Part shown: piece by piece, positions 41,936-49,684 of the stretch
How positions within the stretch are numbered: position 1 is the stretch's first letter
How the letters are laid out: each line of letters starts with the position of its first letter
NCBI GenBank assembly: GCA_017937845.1
Contig: JAGBCV010000064.1
Span: forward strand, 1-64,000
Reading direction: 5' to 3'
DNA length: 64,000 nucleotides
Source: Clostridia bacterium
Lineage (GTDB): Bacteria > Bacillota > Clostridia > Oscillospirales > CAG-272
Translations under genes and position numbers: made by a program
Notes under the pieces: model-generated
Told to the model about the DNA's origin: nothing
The model's database searches: none
Seen by the model: only the letters and a program-made list of their open reading frames with translations

Positions 41936-43286
41936 AATCAAGTTCCTTTCTTTGTGTTTTATCATTATTATGTTTTTTTCGGTCATTTTTATGATGACCA
42001 TTTTTTGTTGTTTTCAGTGCATTTACGAAAAAATATTTCCCGTAAACGATGACAGCCGTCAAAATCAGCAACACGATGAGCGTTATGATAAACGCAGGAT
42101 GCTTGACGGTATTTTGAAGCCCCAAAAGAAATGCGCCGCCCGCGCTTTCGCGCACTGCCGTTTTGGTGACCAAATGCGTACCGCCGATGGGTTCGCCGTC
42201 CAAAACGACGAGGATGGAGCCGACGATGACACCCTTTTTGACGGGGGCTTTCAGCGATTCCCAATCGAGCGAAACGGAATACGTGACCACCGAAAGGTCA
42301 AGGTCCACGTCCAAAAAGGAATATACCGTTTCATCGGGGACGACCAAAACGTGGTCGCTCTTTCCCGCCAAAACGGGAAGCTCCGCGACGATTTTGGACT
42401 TATCTAAAATTTTGCGTTCCAAATAATTGTTTCCTGCCCACGAAAGCAGTTTTTTTACGTCGGTATATCCGCCGATATTGCCCGATTCGTCTTTTTCTGA
42501 GCCCATCGCTACGCATATATAAGGATATGCGCCCTGCGACGATGCCGTTACGATCGCGTATCCGCCCGTTTCGGTATAGCCCGCAGAAATCCCTTCCGCA
42601 TATTTATAATAATATCCGCTCTGCGTCGTGAGCAAGGAATTTCTCGTATAGACCGTGACGGCGCCATGCATATTGGTGGCGGAAACGGTATACGCACGCG
42701 CGGAGCACATCTCCATAAAGGTCTTATTTCGATACGCATAGGCGGCGATCTTCGCCGTATCGGAGGCAGTCGTATACGCGGCGGCGTTATCAAAGCCCGT
42801 CGGATTGAGATATAAGGTCTGCTCCGCGCCGATCTCCCTTGCCTTTTGGTTCATCAGCGAAACGAAATCCACGATACTGCCTGCGATCTCGACGGCAAGC
42901 ACGTTTGCCGCATCGTTCATGCCCGCAACGAGCATGGCGTATAAGAGGTCGCGCACGGGTATCTCTTCTCCCGACTTGAGGTTCAGAACGGCACTGCCCT
43001 CAAGCCCTCTCAAAGCAGCGGTCGTGACCGTCACTTTCGTATCGAGTCGACCCTCGAAATGCTCGAGCGCAAGGATACCCGTCATGATCTTCGCCGTGGA
43101 AGCGGGCAAAATTTTCTCGTTTGCCCCCTTTTGGTAGACCAATCGGTCGTTCACGGTATTATAGACCGCGATATGGGGCGAGGCAAGCTCGTCCTCTTTT
43201 TCGTAAGGCTCGGCAAGAACAGAGAGCGGAAAAAGCAAAACGGCAAACAAAAGACAAAGAAAACGTCTGCAAGCTTTTTTCATCAT
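41859..43286 (-). CDS. dacF: D-alanyl-D-alanine carboxypeptidase family (DacF-like) with altered motifs
   Basis: This 475-residue S11 protein has a signal peptide (residues 1-25), the transpeptidase-fold domain with S63-T-A-K66, a beta-sandwich domain, a C-terminal membrane span (about 400-425) and a hydrophilic Asn/Lys-rich tail. Motif 2, normally SxN, reads G122-M-N124, and motif 3, normally KTG, reads S234-A-G236. The acylating Ser and Lys remain, but the partners differ, so activity or specificity may be changed. AAGGAG precedes the start, which overlaps ribF by four bases. Confidence 0.82.
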   Translation of the reverse strand: MMKKACRRFLCLLFAVLLFPLSVLAEPYEKEDELASPHIAVYNTVNDRLVYQKGANEKILPASTAKIMTGILALEHFEGRLDTKVTVTTAALRGLEGSAVLNLKSGEEIPVRDLLYAMLVAGMNDAANVLAVEIAGSIVDFVSLMNQKAREIGAEQTLYLNPTGFDNAAAYTTASDTAKIAAYAYRNKTFMEMCSARAYTVSATNMHGAVTVYTRNSLLTTQSGYYYKYAEGISAGYTETGGYAIVTASSQGAYPYICVAMGSEKDESGNIGGYTDVKKLLSWAGNNYLERKILDKSKIVAELPVLAGKSDHVLVVPDETVYSFLDVDLDLSVVTYSVSLDWESLKAPVKKGVIVGSILVVLDGEPIGGTHLVTKTAVRESAGGAFLLGLQNTVKHPAFIITLIVLLILTAVIVYGKYFFVNALKTTKNGHHKNDRKKHNNDKTQRKELDYDGNYSRNRQENDSKQSKGRMEGSH

Positions 43287-44218
43287 GCCTTCTCCTTGTG
43301 ATGCTCAAAATAAGCTTTTGCTTCCAAGATATTCTGATCTACGGCATTTTTCAGTTCGAAAACGCTTGCAAAGCGACGTTCTGCACGCAAAAAATGCAAA
43401 AATTCGGTCTTGACGGTCTTGCCGTAAAGGTCGCCCGCAAAATCCAGCAGATACGTTTCGCAGTTGACGGCATCGGTCCTTTCCACGGTGGGGCGCACGC
43501 CGACGTTGGCAACGCCGTGATAGATTTCACCGTCCACCGTCATACGAACGGCATACACGCCGAAGCGCGGAACGGCACGCAGTTGCGGAAAGGTTTGGTT
43601 TGCCGTCGGAAAGCCCAGCGTTCTGCCGAGCTTTTTGCCGTGAAGCACCTCCGAGGTGATGGCATACGGACGGGCAAGCATGGCTTCCGCCTTTTCCACA
43701 TCGCCTGCGGAAAGTGCGGCGCGAATCTCCGTCGAGCTGACGGTCATGCCGTCCATCGTATACGGCGGAACGATTTCGACATCAGCGCCGAGAGAAGAAA
43801 AGGTATCCCGCAAAGCTTCGGCGTTTCCCGAGGCTTTCATGCCGTAGCGGAAATTAAAGCCGCAAACGGCAGTGCGAACATGGCATTTTTCATATAATAT
43901 CTCCTTGGCAAAGGTTTCTTTGTCAAGTCCTCTGACTGAAGCGAAATCCGCAAGAAAAACGAGGTCAATGCCCATTTCGCGGAAGATCGCAAGGCGTTCC
44001 ATCGGGTCGGTCAAAAGGGATATCCCGCTCGTCGTGCGGGAGGACGGCTCGCAAAATGTCCAGACTGCGCTCCTTGTGGCGTTCTTTTTTTCGGCGGCGA
44101 TGCGAAGAAGCGCGCGGTGTCCGAGGTGGACGCCGTCAAAATTGCCGAGCGCACAGGAGATACGGTCGGTTTCCGAGAGTGTGATTTCTTTTTCTGTTTT
44201 CAGGTCTATGATTTTCAT
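43283..44218 (-). CDS. ribF: Bifunctional riboflavin kinase/FAD synthetase
   Basis: This 311-residue enzyme makes FMN and FAD from riboflavin. The N-terminal adenylyltransferase has ALGNFDGVHLGHRALL, VCGFNFRYGMKASG and VSSTEIRAAL. The C-terminal flavokinase has GKKLGRTLGFPTANQ, GVYAVRM, GVANVGVRPTV and VKTEFLHFLRAERRF. GGAG lies rather far (14 bases) from ATG. It sits between the LRR gene and dacF on the same strand; truB/rbfA, frequent partners, are absent. Confidence 0.95.
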   Translation of the reverse strand: MKIIDLKTEKEITLSETDRISCALGNFDGVHLGHRALLRIAAEKKNATRSAVWTFCEPSSRTTSGISLLTDPMERLAIFREMGIDLVFLADFASVRGLDKETFAKEILYEKCHVRTAVCGFNFRYGMKASGNAEALRDTFSSLGADVEIVPPYTMDGMTVSSTEIRAALSAGDVEKAEAMLARPYAITSEVLHGKKLGRTLGFPTANQTFPQLRAVPRFGVYAVRMTVDGEIYHGVANVGVRPTVERTDAVNCETYLLDFAGDLYGKTVKTEFLHFLRAERRFASVFELKNAVDQNILEAKAYFEHHKEKA

Positions 44219-44253
44219 GTGTGTTTATATATTCTCCGCTCGATGATATCCTT

Positions 44254-44910
44254 TCAAAAACGCGGAATATAGCAGAGCAGCTGCGCGTAATATCCGCTTT
44301 TGGAGAGCACCTTGTCGGCGGGAGAACCTTTTTCAAGATAGATGCGTTCAAGCTCCGTACAGCCCTCAAAGGCGTTTCGCGGAAGATGCTTGAGCGCGAG
44401 AGGAATGTTGATGCTTTTGAGCTTATTACAGCCATAAAAGGCTTGCTCGCCGATGCACTCCACACCGTCGGGAAGCTTGATATCTCTGAGCCCGACGCAA
44501 CCGTAAAAGGCGCGGTCACAAATCTCATAAAGCGCGGCGGAAAGGTCAACGCAAAACATATTTTTACATTCAAAAAAGCAATTTCGCCCGATCGAGCGAA
44601 CGGAATCCGCCATATGCACCTGCATGAGCTTTTCACAATACGAAAACGCATTGGTATCCAAGATCTCGATGCCATCCGCGATCGTGACCTCTTCCAAAAA
44701 ATTGCACTGCACAAAGGCGCGGGAATCGATCTTTTTTACAGGGATACCGCGGATCACGGCAGGCATTTCCGCTTTCGGAAGCAAGCTGTCGCGCGGACCT
44801 GTGATGACCGCGTAATCTCCTCGTTTTTCAAATTTGACGGGAATATCACGCGATTTCCAAAGCTCTGAAATTTTTGCAAAAAGTCCGTTCTTTTCGGGAT
44901 TCTCGCTCAT
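44254..44910 (-). CDS. BspA-type leucine-rich repeat protein
   Basis: The 218-residue product contains about six LRR_5 units of the form I..RAF..C..L..V.I...., for example IDSRAFVQCNFLEEVTIADG and IGEQAFYGCNKLKSINIPL. There is no signal peptide or anchor, unlike secreted BspA adhesins, so it may work inside the cell. GGGAGGG marks ATG 44910. It is the first gene of a minus-strand unit with ribF and dacF. Its partner is unknown. Confidence 0.82.
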   Translation of the reverse strand: MSENPEKNGLFAKISELWKSRDIPVKFEKRGDYAVITGPRDSLLPKAEMPAVIRGIPVKKIDSRAFVQCNFLEEVTIADGIEILDTNAFSYCEKLMQVHMADSVRSIGRNCFFECKNMFCVDLSAALYEICDRAFYGCVGLRDIKLPDGVECIGEQAFYGCNKLKSINIPLALKHLPRNAFEGCTELERIYLEKGSPADKVLSKSGYYAQLLCYIPRF

Positions 44911-44950
44911 ATATGACCCTCCCATATCGGTATTTTTTCTCTTACCCTTT

Positions 44951-44979
44951 AGTATATCATGAGTTTTTCGCTTCGTCAA
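44951..44979 (-). promoter_or_regulatory. Promoter of the LRR-ribF-dacF unit
   Basis: Minus strand: TTGACG (44979-44974), 17 bases, TATACT (44956-44951). Confidence 0.65.
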
Positions 44980-45027
44980 TGAGATAACATGATTTTTTAC
45001 AAATCTATTTTGCTTTCGTATACGGTA

Positions 45028-45056
45028 TTGATTTTTAACATCGATTGTGTTAAAAT
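45028..45056 (+). promoter_or_regulatory. Promoter of the ECF sigma gene
   Basis: TTGATT (45028-45033), 17 bases, TAAAAT (45051-45056). It is sigma-A-like, with no obvious autoregulatory AAC/CGT boxes. Confidence 0.55.
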
Positions 45057-45090
45057 ATAAAATAACAACTAACACAGAAAGGAGAACGCC

Positions 45091-45621
45091 ATGGAGCTTG
45101 ACAAATTATTTGAAAATGCGGACTGCGAAAAGGCGCTGATGAAGATTTCGGACGGCGACCATGATGCTCTGCGGGTCATTTATAAGCATATGAACCGTCA
45201 GATCTATGCGGTGGCATATGCTGTCCTGAGCGATTTCTCTCTTTCGGATGACGTCGTACAGGAAACCTACATCAAAATCATCGAAAAAGCATTCTCATAT
45301 CGAAAAGGCACGAATGCCCGCGCTTGGGTGCTTTCCATCGCCCGAAACATCGCTATCGATTATTATCGAAAGCGCAAATTTGAATGCGACACCGACGAGC
45401 TGACCGACGCGGGAATGCGTTTTGATGAATCTACGGTGCTTTCTTCCATGGAAGTGAAAAAAGCGCTGGACAGCCTCTCCGACGAGGAGCGACAGATCGT
45501 AACGCTCAAGGTCTACGCGGGACTCAAGCACCGCGAGATCGCAGAGCTTCTCGGCATCACGACCGAGGCCTGCAAAAAGAAATATCAGCGCGCGGCAGAC
45601 AAACTGCGCGAATCGTTATAA
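45091..45621 (+). CDS. ECF-type RNA polymerase sigma factor
   Basis: In this 176-residue protein, sigma region 2 spans about 25-95 (AVLSDFSLSDDVVQETYIKI, NARAWVLSIARNIAIDYYRK) and region 4 about 118-172 (SLSDEERQIVTLKVYAGLKH, REIAELLGITTEACKKKYQRA). GAAAGGAG sets the start. A 63-residue membrane protein follows, as expected for a sigma/anti-sigma pair, though that partner is far shorter than known anti-sigma factors. Confidence 0.9.
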   Translation: MELDKLFENADCEKALMKISDGDHDALRVIYKHMNRQIYAVAYAVLSDFSLSDDVVQETYIKIIEKAFSYRKGTNARAWVLSIARNIAIDYYRKRKFECDTDELTDAGMRFDESTVLSSMEVKKALDSLSDEERQIVTLKVYAGLKHREIAELLGITTEACKKKYQRAADKLRESL

Positions 45622-45657
45622 ACAGCATTTGATCGCAAAGACAGAAAGGAACTCACC

Positions 45658-45849
45658 ATGTTTGAAAAGAAAATCAAGGATTTTTTTAATTCGGTAACGG
45701 TTTGCGGAGAATTTCCCAAGAAAAAATCGGAAATCAGCCCCAAGCTTTCCGCATCACTCAAAATTACAGCGAGCATTGCCTGCGTGCTTCTCGGCGCTTT
45801 GCTTGCCGCGGCGCTCGTCGATAAGGTCGGAGAAGAAACGGACGATTAA
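45658..45849 (+). CDS. Small single-span membrane protein, possible sigma partner
   Basis: In this 63-residue protein, residues 1-33 are cytoplasmic-type and basic (FEKKIKDFFNSV, FPKKKSEISPK), 35-54 form one membrane span (ITASIACVLLGALLAAALV), and a short acidic end follows. GAAAGGAAC precedes the start, 36 bases after the sigma gene. It could hold the sigma factor at the membrane (inference). No zinc-finger anti-sigma motif (HxxxCxxC) is present. Confidence 0.65.
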   Translation: MFEKKIKDFFNSVTVCGEFPKKKSEISPKLSASLKITASIACVLLGALLAAALVDKVGEETDD

Positions 45850-45874
45850 ATTTTAGAATAAGGAGATACACCGC

Positions 45875-46432
45875 ATGAACAACATCAACTATCCGGAGCA
45901 ATTCAATAAGCACATCAAACGCGTCATCATCTCCAAGGAGGAGATCGATGCGAAGATCCAAGAGGTCGGAAAGCAGATCAGCGATTCCTACGACGGCAGA
46001 CCCATTCTGCTCGTCAGCATTTTGAAGGGCGCTTTCGTCTTTATGGCTGACCTTTGCCGCGCCATCAGCGTCCCCTGCGAGATCGGCTTTATGTGCGCAA
46101 AAAGCTATTACAGCGGAACGGTTTCCTCGGGTGCAGTCAAAATCACGATGGACTTGGAGCAGGATATTTCCAAATATCACGTCATCATCGTGGAGGATAT
46201 CATCGACACAGGCAGAACGCTCAATGACGTCGTGAAGCTCCTCAAAGCAAGAAATCCCCTTTCGCTCAGAGTCATCACCCTTTTGGATAAGCCTTCTCGC
46301 CGCCTTGTGGAGTTCAAGGCTGATATTTCCCTTTTCACCATTCCCGATTATTTCGTCATCGGCTACGGGCTTGACTGCGCGGAGCAGTATCGAAATTTGC
46401 CGTATATTGCAGAATATCAAGAACAGGAGTAA
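45875..46432 (+). CDS. hpt: Hypoxanthine (guanine) phosphoribosyltransferase
   Basis: This 185-residue purine-salvage enzyme has VSILKGAFVFMADL, the PRPP-binding VEDIIDTGRTLNDVV, LLDKPSRRLV and the C-terminal FVIGYGLDCAEQYRNLPYI. The length is standard. AAGGAG precedes the start, and the stop lies six bases before the permease gene, so uptake and salvage are cotranscribed. Confidence 0.96.
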   Translation: MNNINYPEQFNKHIKRVIISKEEIDAKIQEVGKQISDSYDGRPILLVSILKGAFVFMADLCRAISVPCEIGFMCAKSYYSGTVSSGAVKITMDLEQDISKYHVIIVEDIIDTGRTLNDVVKLLKARNPLSLRVITLLDKPSRRLVEFKADISLFTIPDYFVIGYGLDCAEQYRNLPYIAEYQEQE

Positions 46433-46438
46433 AGCCTC

Positions 46439-47803
46439 ATGTTGAATAAATTTTTCAAGCTCAAAGAAAATAACACCAATGTGAAAACAGAAATCACCGC
46501 AGGTCTTACCACGTTCATGACGATGGCATATATCCTCGCGGTCAACCCCAGTATCCTCAGCGACGCAGGCATGGACCCGACAGCCGTCCTCCTTGCAACC
46601 TGTATCGCTTCCTTTATCGGTACGGCTTGCATGGCGCTGATGGCAAATCTGCCGTTCGCGCTTTCCGCGGGCATGGGTCTGAACGCTTATATGGCATATA
46701 CCGTCGTTCAAGGCTTTGGATATCCTTGGCAGGTCGCGCTGCTCGCGGTCTTTGTGGAGGGCATCATTTTCATCGTGCTGTCTCTCACAAGCGTCAGAGA
46801 AGCCATCTTCAACGCCATTCCCATGCAGCTTAAAAACGCCGTTTCCGTCGGCATCGGTCTTTTCATCGCGTTCATCGGCTTGCAAAACGCAGGTCTTTCC
46901 GTCGGCAGTGACTCCACCCTCGTTACCATCACCAGCTTCACCGAAAATTTCTCGACCGCTGGCATCAGCGCCGTTTTGGCTATCCTCGGCACGCTCGTGA
47001 CCGCGATCCTCTATATCAAGAACGTCAAAGGCTCTATCCTGATCGGCATCCTCGGAACTTGGATATTGGGTATGCTTTGTCAGGCGACGGGCATCTACGT
47101 CCCCGATGCGGCGCAAGGCTTCTATTCTCTTTACCCCACGTTCGCCGTGACCGACTTCACGAAGCTTGGCGAGACCTTTGGTCAGTGCTTCCAAGTGGAT
47201 ATGAGCGGTGTCGGTATCTTTAATTTTATCGTCATCATCTTCTCGTTCCTTTTCGTTGACCTTTTTGATACGCTCGGCACGCTCATCGGTGTCAGCACAA
47301 AAGCCAATATGCTCGACGAAAACGGTAAACTCCCGAAAATCAAACCCGCTCTTCTTGCTGACTCTATCGCGACCTCCGCAGGCGCGGTTCTCGGCACCTC
47401 CACGACGACCACCTTCGTGGAATCCTCCGCAGGCGTTGCGGCAGGCGGCAGAACAGGTCTTACCGCTTTGACAACGGCATTTCTGTTTCTCATTTCCACG
47501 TTGTTTGCGCCCATCTTTACGGCGATCCCCTCCTTTGCAACGGCTCCCGCGCTGATCATCGTCGGTTTCCTGATGTTCACCAACATCACCAATCTCAAAT
47601 TGACCTCGGAAAATTACACCTCTGCCATTCCCGCATATCTTTGCATCATTGCAATGCCCCTCTTTTACAGCATCGCAGAAGGCATCTCCATCGGCGTCAT
47701 CTCTTACGTTATCATCAACTTGATCTCTAAAAAATGGAAAGAGATCTCTCCCGTGATGTATGTTCTCGCCGTACTCTTTATTTTGAAATATATTTTCCTT
47801 TGA
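46439..47803 (+). CDS. NCS2 family purine permease (AzgA/GuaAB-like)
   Basis: This 454-residue protein has about 12-14 membrane spans. Family signatures are KTEITAGLTTFMTMAYILAVNP, FALSAGMGLNAYMAY, DLFDTLGTLIGVSTKANM, and ADSIATSAGAVLGTSTTTTFVESSAGV. It imports hypoxanthine, guanine or adenine by proton symport. Its coupling to hpt supports hypoxanthine/guanine. No purine riboswitch is seen, since the gap before hpt is only 25 bases. Confidence 0.93.
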   Translation: MLNKFFKLKENNTNVKTEITAGLTTFMTMAYILAVNPSILSDAGMDPTAVLLATCIASFIGTACMALMANLPFALSAGMGLNAYMAYTVVQGFGYPWQVALLAVFVEGIIFIVLSLTSVREAIFNAIPMQLKNAVSVGIGLFIAFIGLQNAGLSVGSDSTLVTITSFTENFSTAGISAVLAILGTLVTAILYIKNVKGSILIGILGTWILGMLCQATGIYVPDAAQGFYSLYPTFAVTDFTKLGETFGQCFQVDMSGVGIFNFIVIIFSFLFVDLFDTLGTLIGVSTKANMLDENGKLPKIKPALLADSIATSAGAVLGTSTTTTFVESSAGVAAGGRTGLTALTTAFLFLISTLFAPIFTAIPSFATAPALIIVGFLMFTNITNLKLTSENYTSAIPAYLCIIAMPLFYSIAEGISIGVISYVIINLISKKWKEISPVMYVLAVLFILKYIFL

Positions 47804-47818
47804 TGCGATTTTCATCAA

Positions 47819-47857
47819 AAAATACGCCGAAAGCGTTCCGCTTTCGGCGTATTTTTT
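47819..47857. terminator. Terminator after the purine permease
   Basis: AATACGCCGAAAGC pairs with GCTTTCGGCGTATT, flanked by A and T runs, between convergent genes. Confidence 0.88.
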
Positions 47858-47876
47858 CGTTTTGGATATCAAAAGA

Positions 47877-48701
47877 TCATTTATAGAACGAATGATTTCC
47901 GATCTTGAAGGCAAATTCGCGGTTTTTGGAGATCCAAGAGCTTGTGGCAATGCGCGGATTCATAAAATAGAGGACCTCGGTCGAAACGGTCGTTCCCTCC
48001 AAAACCATTTTTGCGGCGCGGATACATTCGTCGGTCGGATAATTGTAGATCGCGCCCGTCGCAACGGGTGTGAACTGTACGCCGTATTTTTTGTCGAAGA
48101 TCACGCTGTAAATGGTATTCGGGAACTGCGGACTTCTCACGCGGTTCATGACGACGTTGCCGACGGCGATCTTACCGAGAAGCGGTTCGCCTCGGCTTTC
48201 CGCGTAGATGATGCGCGAAAGCCAAAGAACGGCGCCGTCCCAATAGACCTCGTCTGCCGACTTGCAAACGCCGCCGTTGTCTTTCAGCGTAACGCTGCGC
48301 GTGGAATCGTTCCATTTGACGTCCACGTTGAATATGTACGCAAGCGGACGAATGGGAACGTAAAGCTCGCCATCGATGATGCGGCAGGTCGTTTCCGTAT
48401 AAAAGCATCTGCCGTTCGCTTCTATGTAGGAGTTCCAAAGCTGAGCGGAAACCGTGATACCTCTTGCAGAAATCTTGTGAACGCCGCCGCTCGTGCTGAG
48501 AAGCGTACTGCTTTTGTCTACGGCTTTGCCGAAATCGACGAGCGAAACGTAGGTCTTTTCTTCAATGATCAAGCCGTCAAGGCTTTGGCTTCCCATCTGT
48601 ACGGGGATCTTCGTGCTTGCCGCGGAAACGGCAATACTGCCAAGCGTCAGAAAAATGCCCATAAACGTCATCAAAAGGAATAATCTGAATGTTTTTAACA
48701 T
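47877..48701 (-). CDS. SleB-type cell wall hydrolase with copper-amine-oxidase-N domain
   Basis: In this 274-residue protein, a signal peptide (1-28) precedes a stalk domain of the copper-amine-oxidase N type (VSLVDFGKAV ... YVPIRPLAYIFNVDVKWND) at ~35-145 and a Hydrolase_2 domain at ~165-274. The hydrolase holds IIYAESRGEPLLGKIAVGNV (catalytic Glu), NRVRSPQFPNTIYSVIF and YFMNPRIATSSW. Related proteins hydrolyse spore cortex or wall peptidoglycan. GGAGGTG selects ATG 48701. Confidence 0.9.
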   Translation of the reverse strand: MLKTFRLFLLMTFMGIFLTLGSIAVSAASTKIPVQMGSQSLDGLIIEEKTYVSLVDFGKAVDKSSTLLSTSGGVHKISARGITVSAQLWNSYIEANGRCFYTETTCRIIDGELYVPIRPLAYIFNVDVKWNDSTRSVTLKDNGGVCKSADEVYWDGAVLWLSRIIYAESRGEPLLGKIAVGNVVMNRVRSPQFPNTIYSVIFDKKYGVQFTPVATGAIYNYPTDECIRAAKMVLEGTTVSTEVLYFMNPRIATSSWISKNREFAFKIGNHSFYK

Positions 48702-48719
48702 ATTTTCACCTCCAAGATT

Positions 48720-48749
48720 ATCATACCATATGATCCAGCTCCGAGGCAA
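48720..48749 (-). promoter_or_regulatory. Possible promoter of the SleB-like gene
   Basis: Minus strand: TTGCCT (48749-48744), 18 bases, TATGAT (48725-48720). Confidence 0.45.
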
Positions 48750-48777
48750 TGCAATATGTTTTCCAAGGGTTCCTGCC

Positions 48778-49341
48778 CTATCCATTTATGAGAATATCTG
48801 CCTTTTCGGGAATGGAAAATGCGTCAAAATATCGATTTTCAAGGGGTATCCAACGGTTTACGAACATTGCGTACTTTTCCGCGCCGTTTCGTGCCAAAAT
48901 GCGCGATTTTCGCATTTCCTCGGGGATATGCAAGAAAATTTTCAGATCATAGACCTCACCGAAGGCGGGGTGATGGCTATACGAGCCCTCCACGATGAGA
49001 AGTCTTGTCTTTGGAACGGAAACACGCTCCCCGAGCGCCATTTCAGAGCAATCAAAGCGCTGATAGGAAAAGCCCTCCGTCTCACGCAGATGGGGGACGA
49101 CCTCCAAAAGGAAGCGTTCGCGGTCAAGGTTTCCGCCCGCCTCGGAAAGTCTTTTCTCGGTGCGTTGCTCGGGTCGCAAAAAGAAATCGTCCATATGAAC
49201 GACCGCGCCTCCGAAGCGTTTGGCGAGTGCACCTGCAAGCGTGGTCTTTCCCGAAGCCGCACCGCCGTCGATGGCGATGACAAGACGCTCGCTTTCCGCA
49301 AGCTTTTCTTCGATATGGGAATGTAATTCTGTGATTTTCAT
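48778..49341 (-). CDS. Uridine kinase-like P-loop kinase
   Basis: The 187-residue protein has Walker A AIDGGAASGKTTLAGAL, FGGAVVHMDDFFLRPEQRT, RFLLEVVPHL, LLIVEGSYSHHPAF and a lid region RILARNGAEKYAMFVNRWIP. This is the uridine kinase/phosphoribulokinase layout, but the true substrate is uncertain. AAGGAGAA before ATG 49341 sets the start. A longer frame upstream would run through the tRNA terminator and is rejected. Confidence 0.82.
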   Translation of the reverse strand: MKITELHSHIEEKLAESERLVIAIDGGAASGKTTLAGALAKRFGGAVVHMDDFFLRPEQRTEKRLSEAGGNLDRERFLLEVVPHLRETEGFSYQRFDCSEMALGERVSVPKTRLLIVEGSYSHHPAFGEVYDLKIFLHIPEEMRKSRILARNGAEKYAMFVNRWIPLENRYFDAFSIPEKADILING

Positions 49342-49418
49342 GGTGGGTTCTCCTTGGTTTTGTTTTTCTCGTAATGAGAGAAAAGTGAAGAATGAAAAGA
49401 GAAGAGAGAATAGAACAC

Positions 49419-49463
49419 CAAAAAGAAACGGCAATTTTCTCTCGAAAATTGCCGTTTCTTTTT
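49419..49463 (-). terminator. Terminator of tRNA-Leu(CAA)
   Basis: AAAAAGAAACGGCAATTTT pairs with AAAATTGCCGTTTCTTTTT. Almost identical to the hairpin after tRNA-Leu(UAG). Confidence 0.88.
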
Positions 49464-49549
49464 GGTGCCGGTGATCGGGGTCGAACCGATACGGTATCGC
49501 TACCACTGGATTTTGAGTCCAGCACGTCTGCCAATTCCATCACACCGGC
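49463..49549 (-). tRNA. tRNA-Leu (anticodon CAA), CCA encoded
   Basis: On the minus strand GCCGGTG pairs with CACCGGC, followed by A and CCA. The anticodon arm is CTGGA-CTCAAAA-TCCAG, giving CAA. A long variable arm and GGTTCGACCCC T-arm complete a class II leucine tRNA. Single gene. Confidence 0.96.
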
Positions 49550-49563
49550 GATGGACGATATCT

Positions 49564-49591
49564 ATTATAGCATATTTTTTTGAAAATGCAA
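49564..49591 (-). promoter_or_regulatory. Promoter of tRNA-Leu(CAA)
   Basis: Minus strand: TTGCAT (49591-49586), 16 bases, TATAAT (49569-49564). Confidence 0.7.
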
Positions 49592-49625
49592 TAGGTATTT
49601 TGAAAAAAATTGAAAAATATTTTTA

Positions 49626-49654
49626 TTGATTTCCTTTGATATATTTGATATAAT
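49626..49654 (+). promoter_or_regulatory. Promoter of the membrane M28 peptidase
   Basis: TTGATT (49626-49631), 17 bases, TATAAT (49649-49654). Confidence 0.75.
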
Positions 49655-49684
49655 AGAAATATATTGACCTTAGGAGGACGTTCT

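Noticed and set aside
45850-45874. Purine riboswitch before hpt and the permease
   Set aside because: The gap is only 25 bases, too short for an aptamer, and no aptamer consensus is present.
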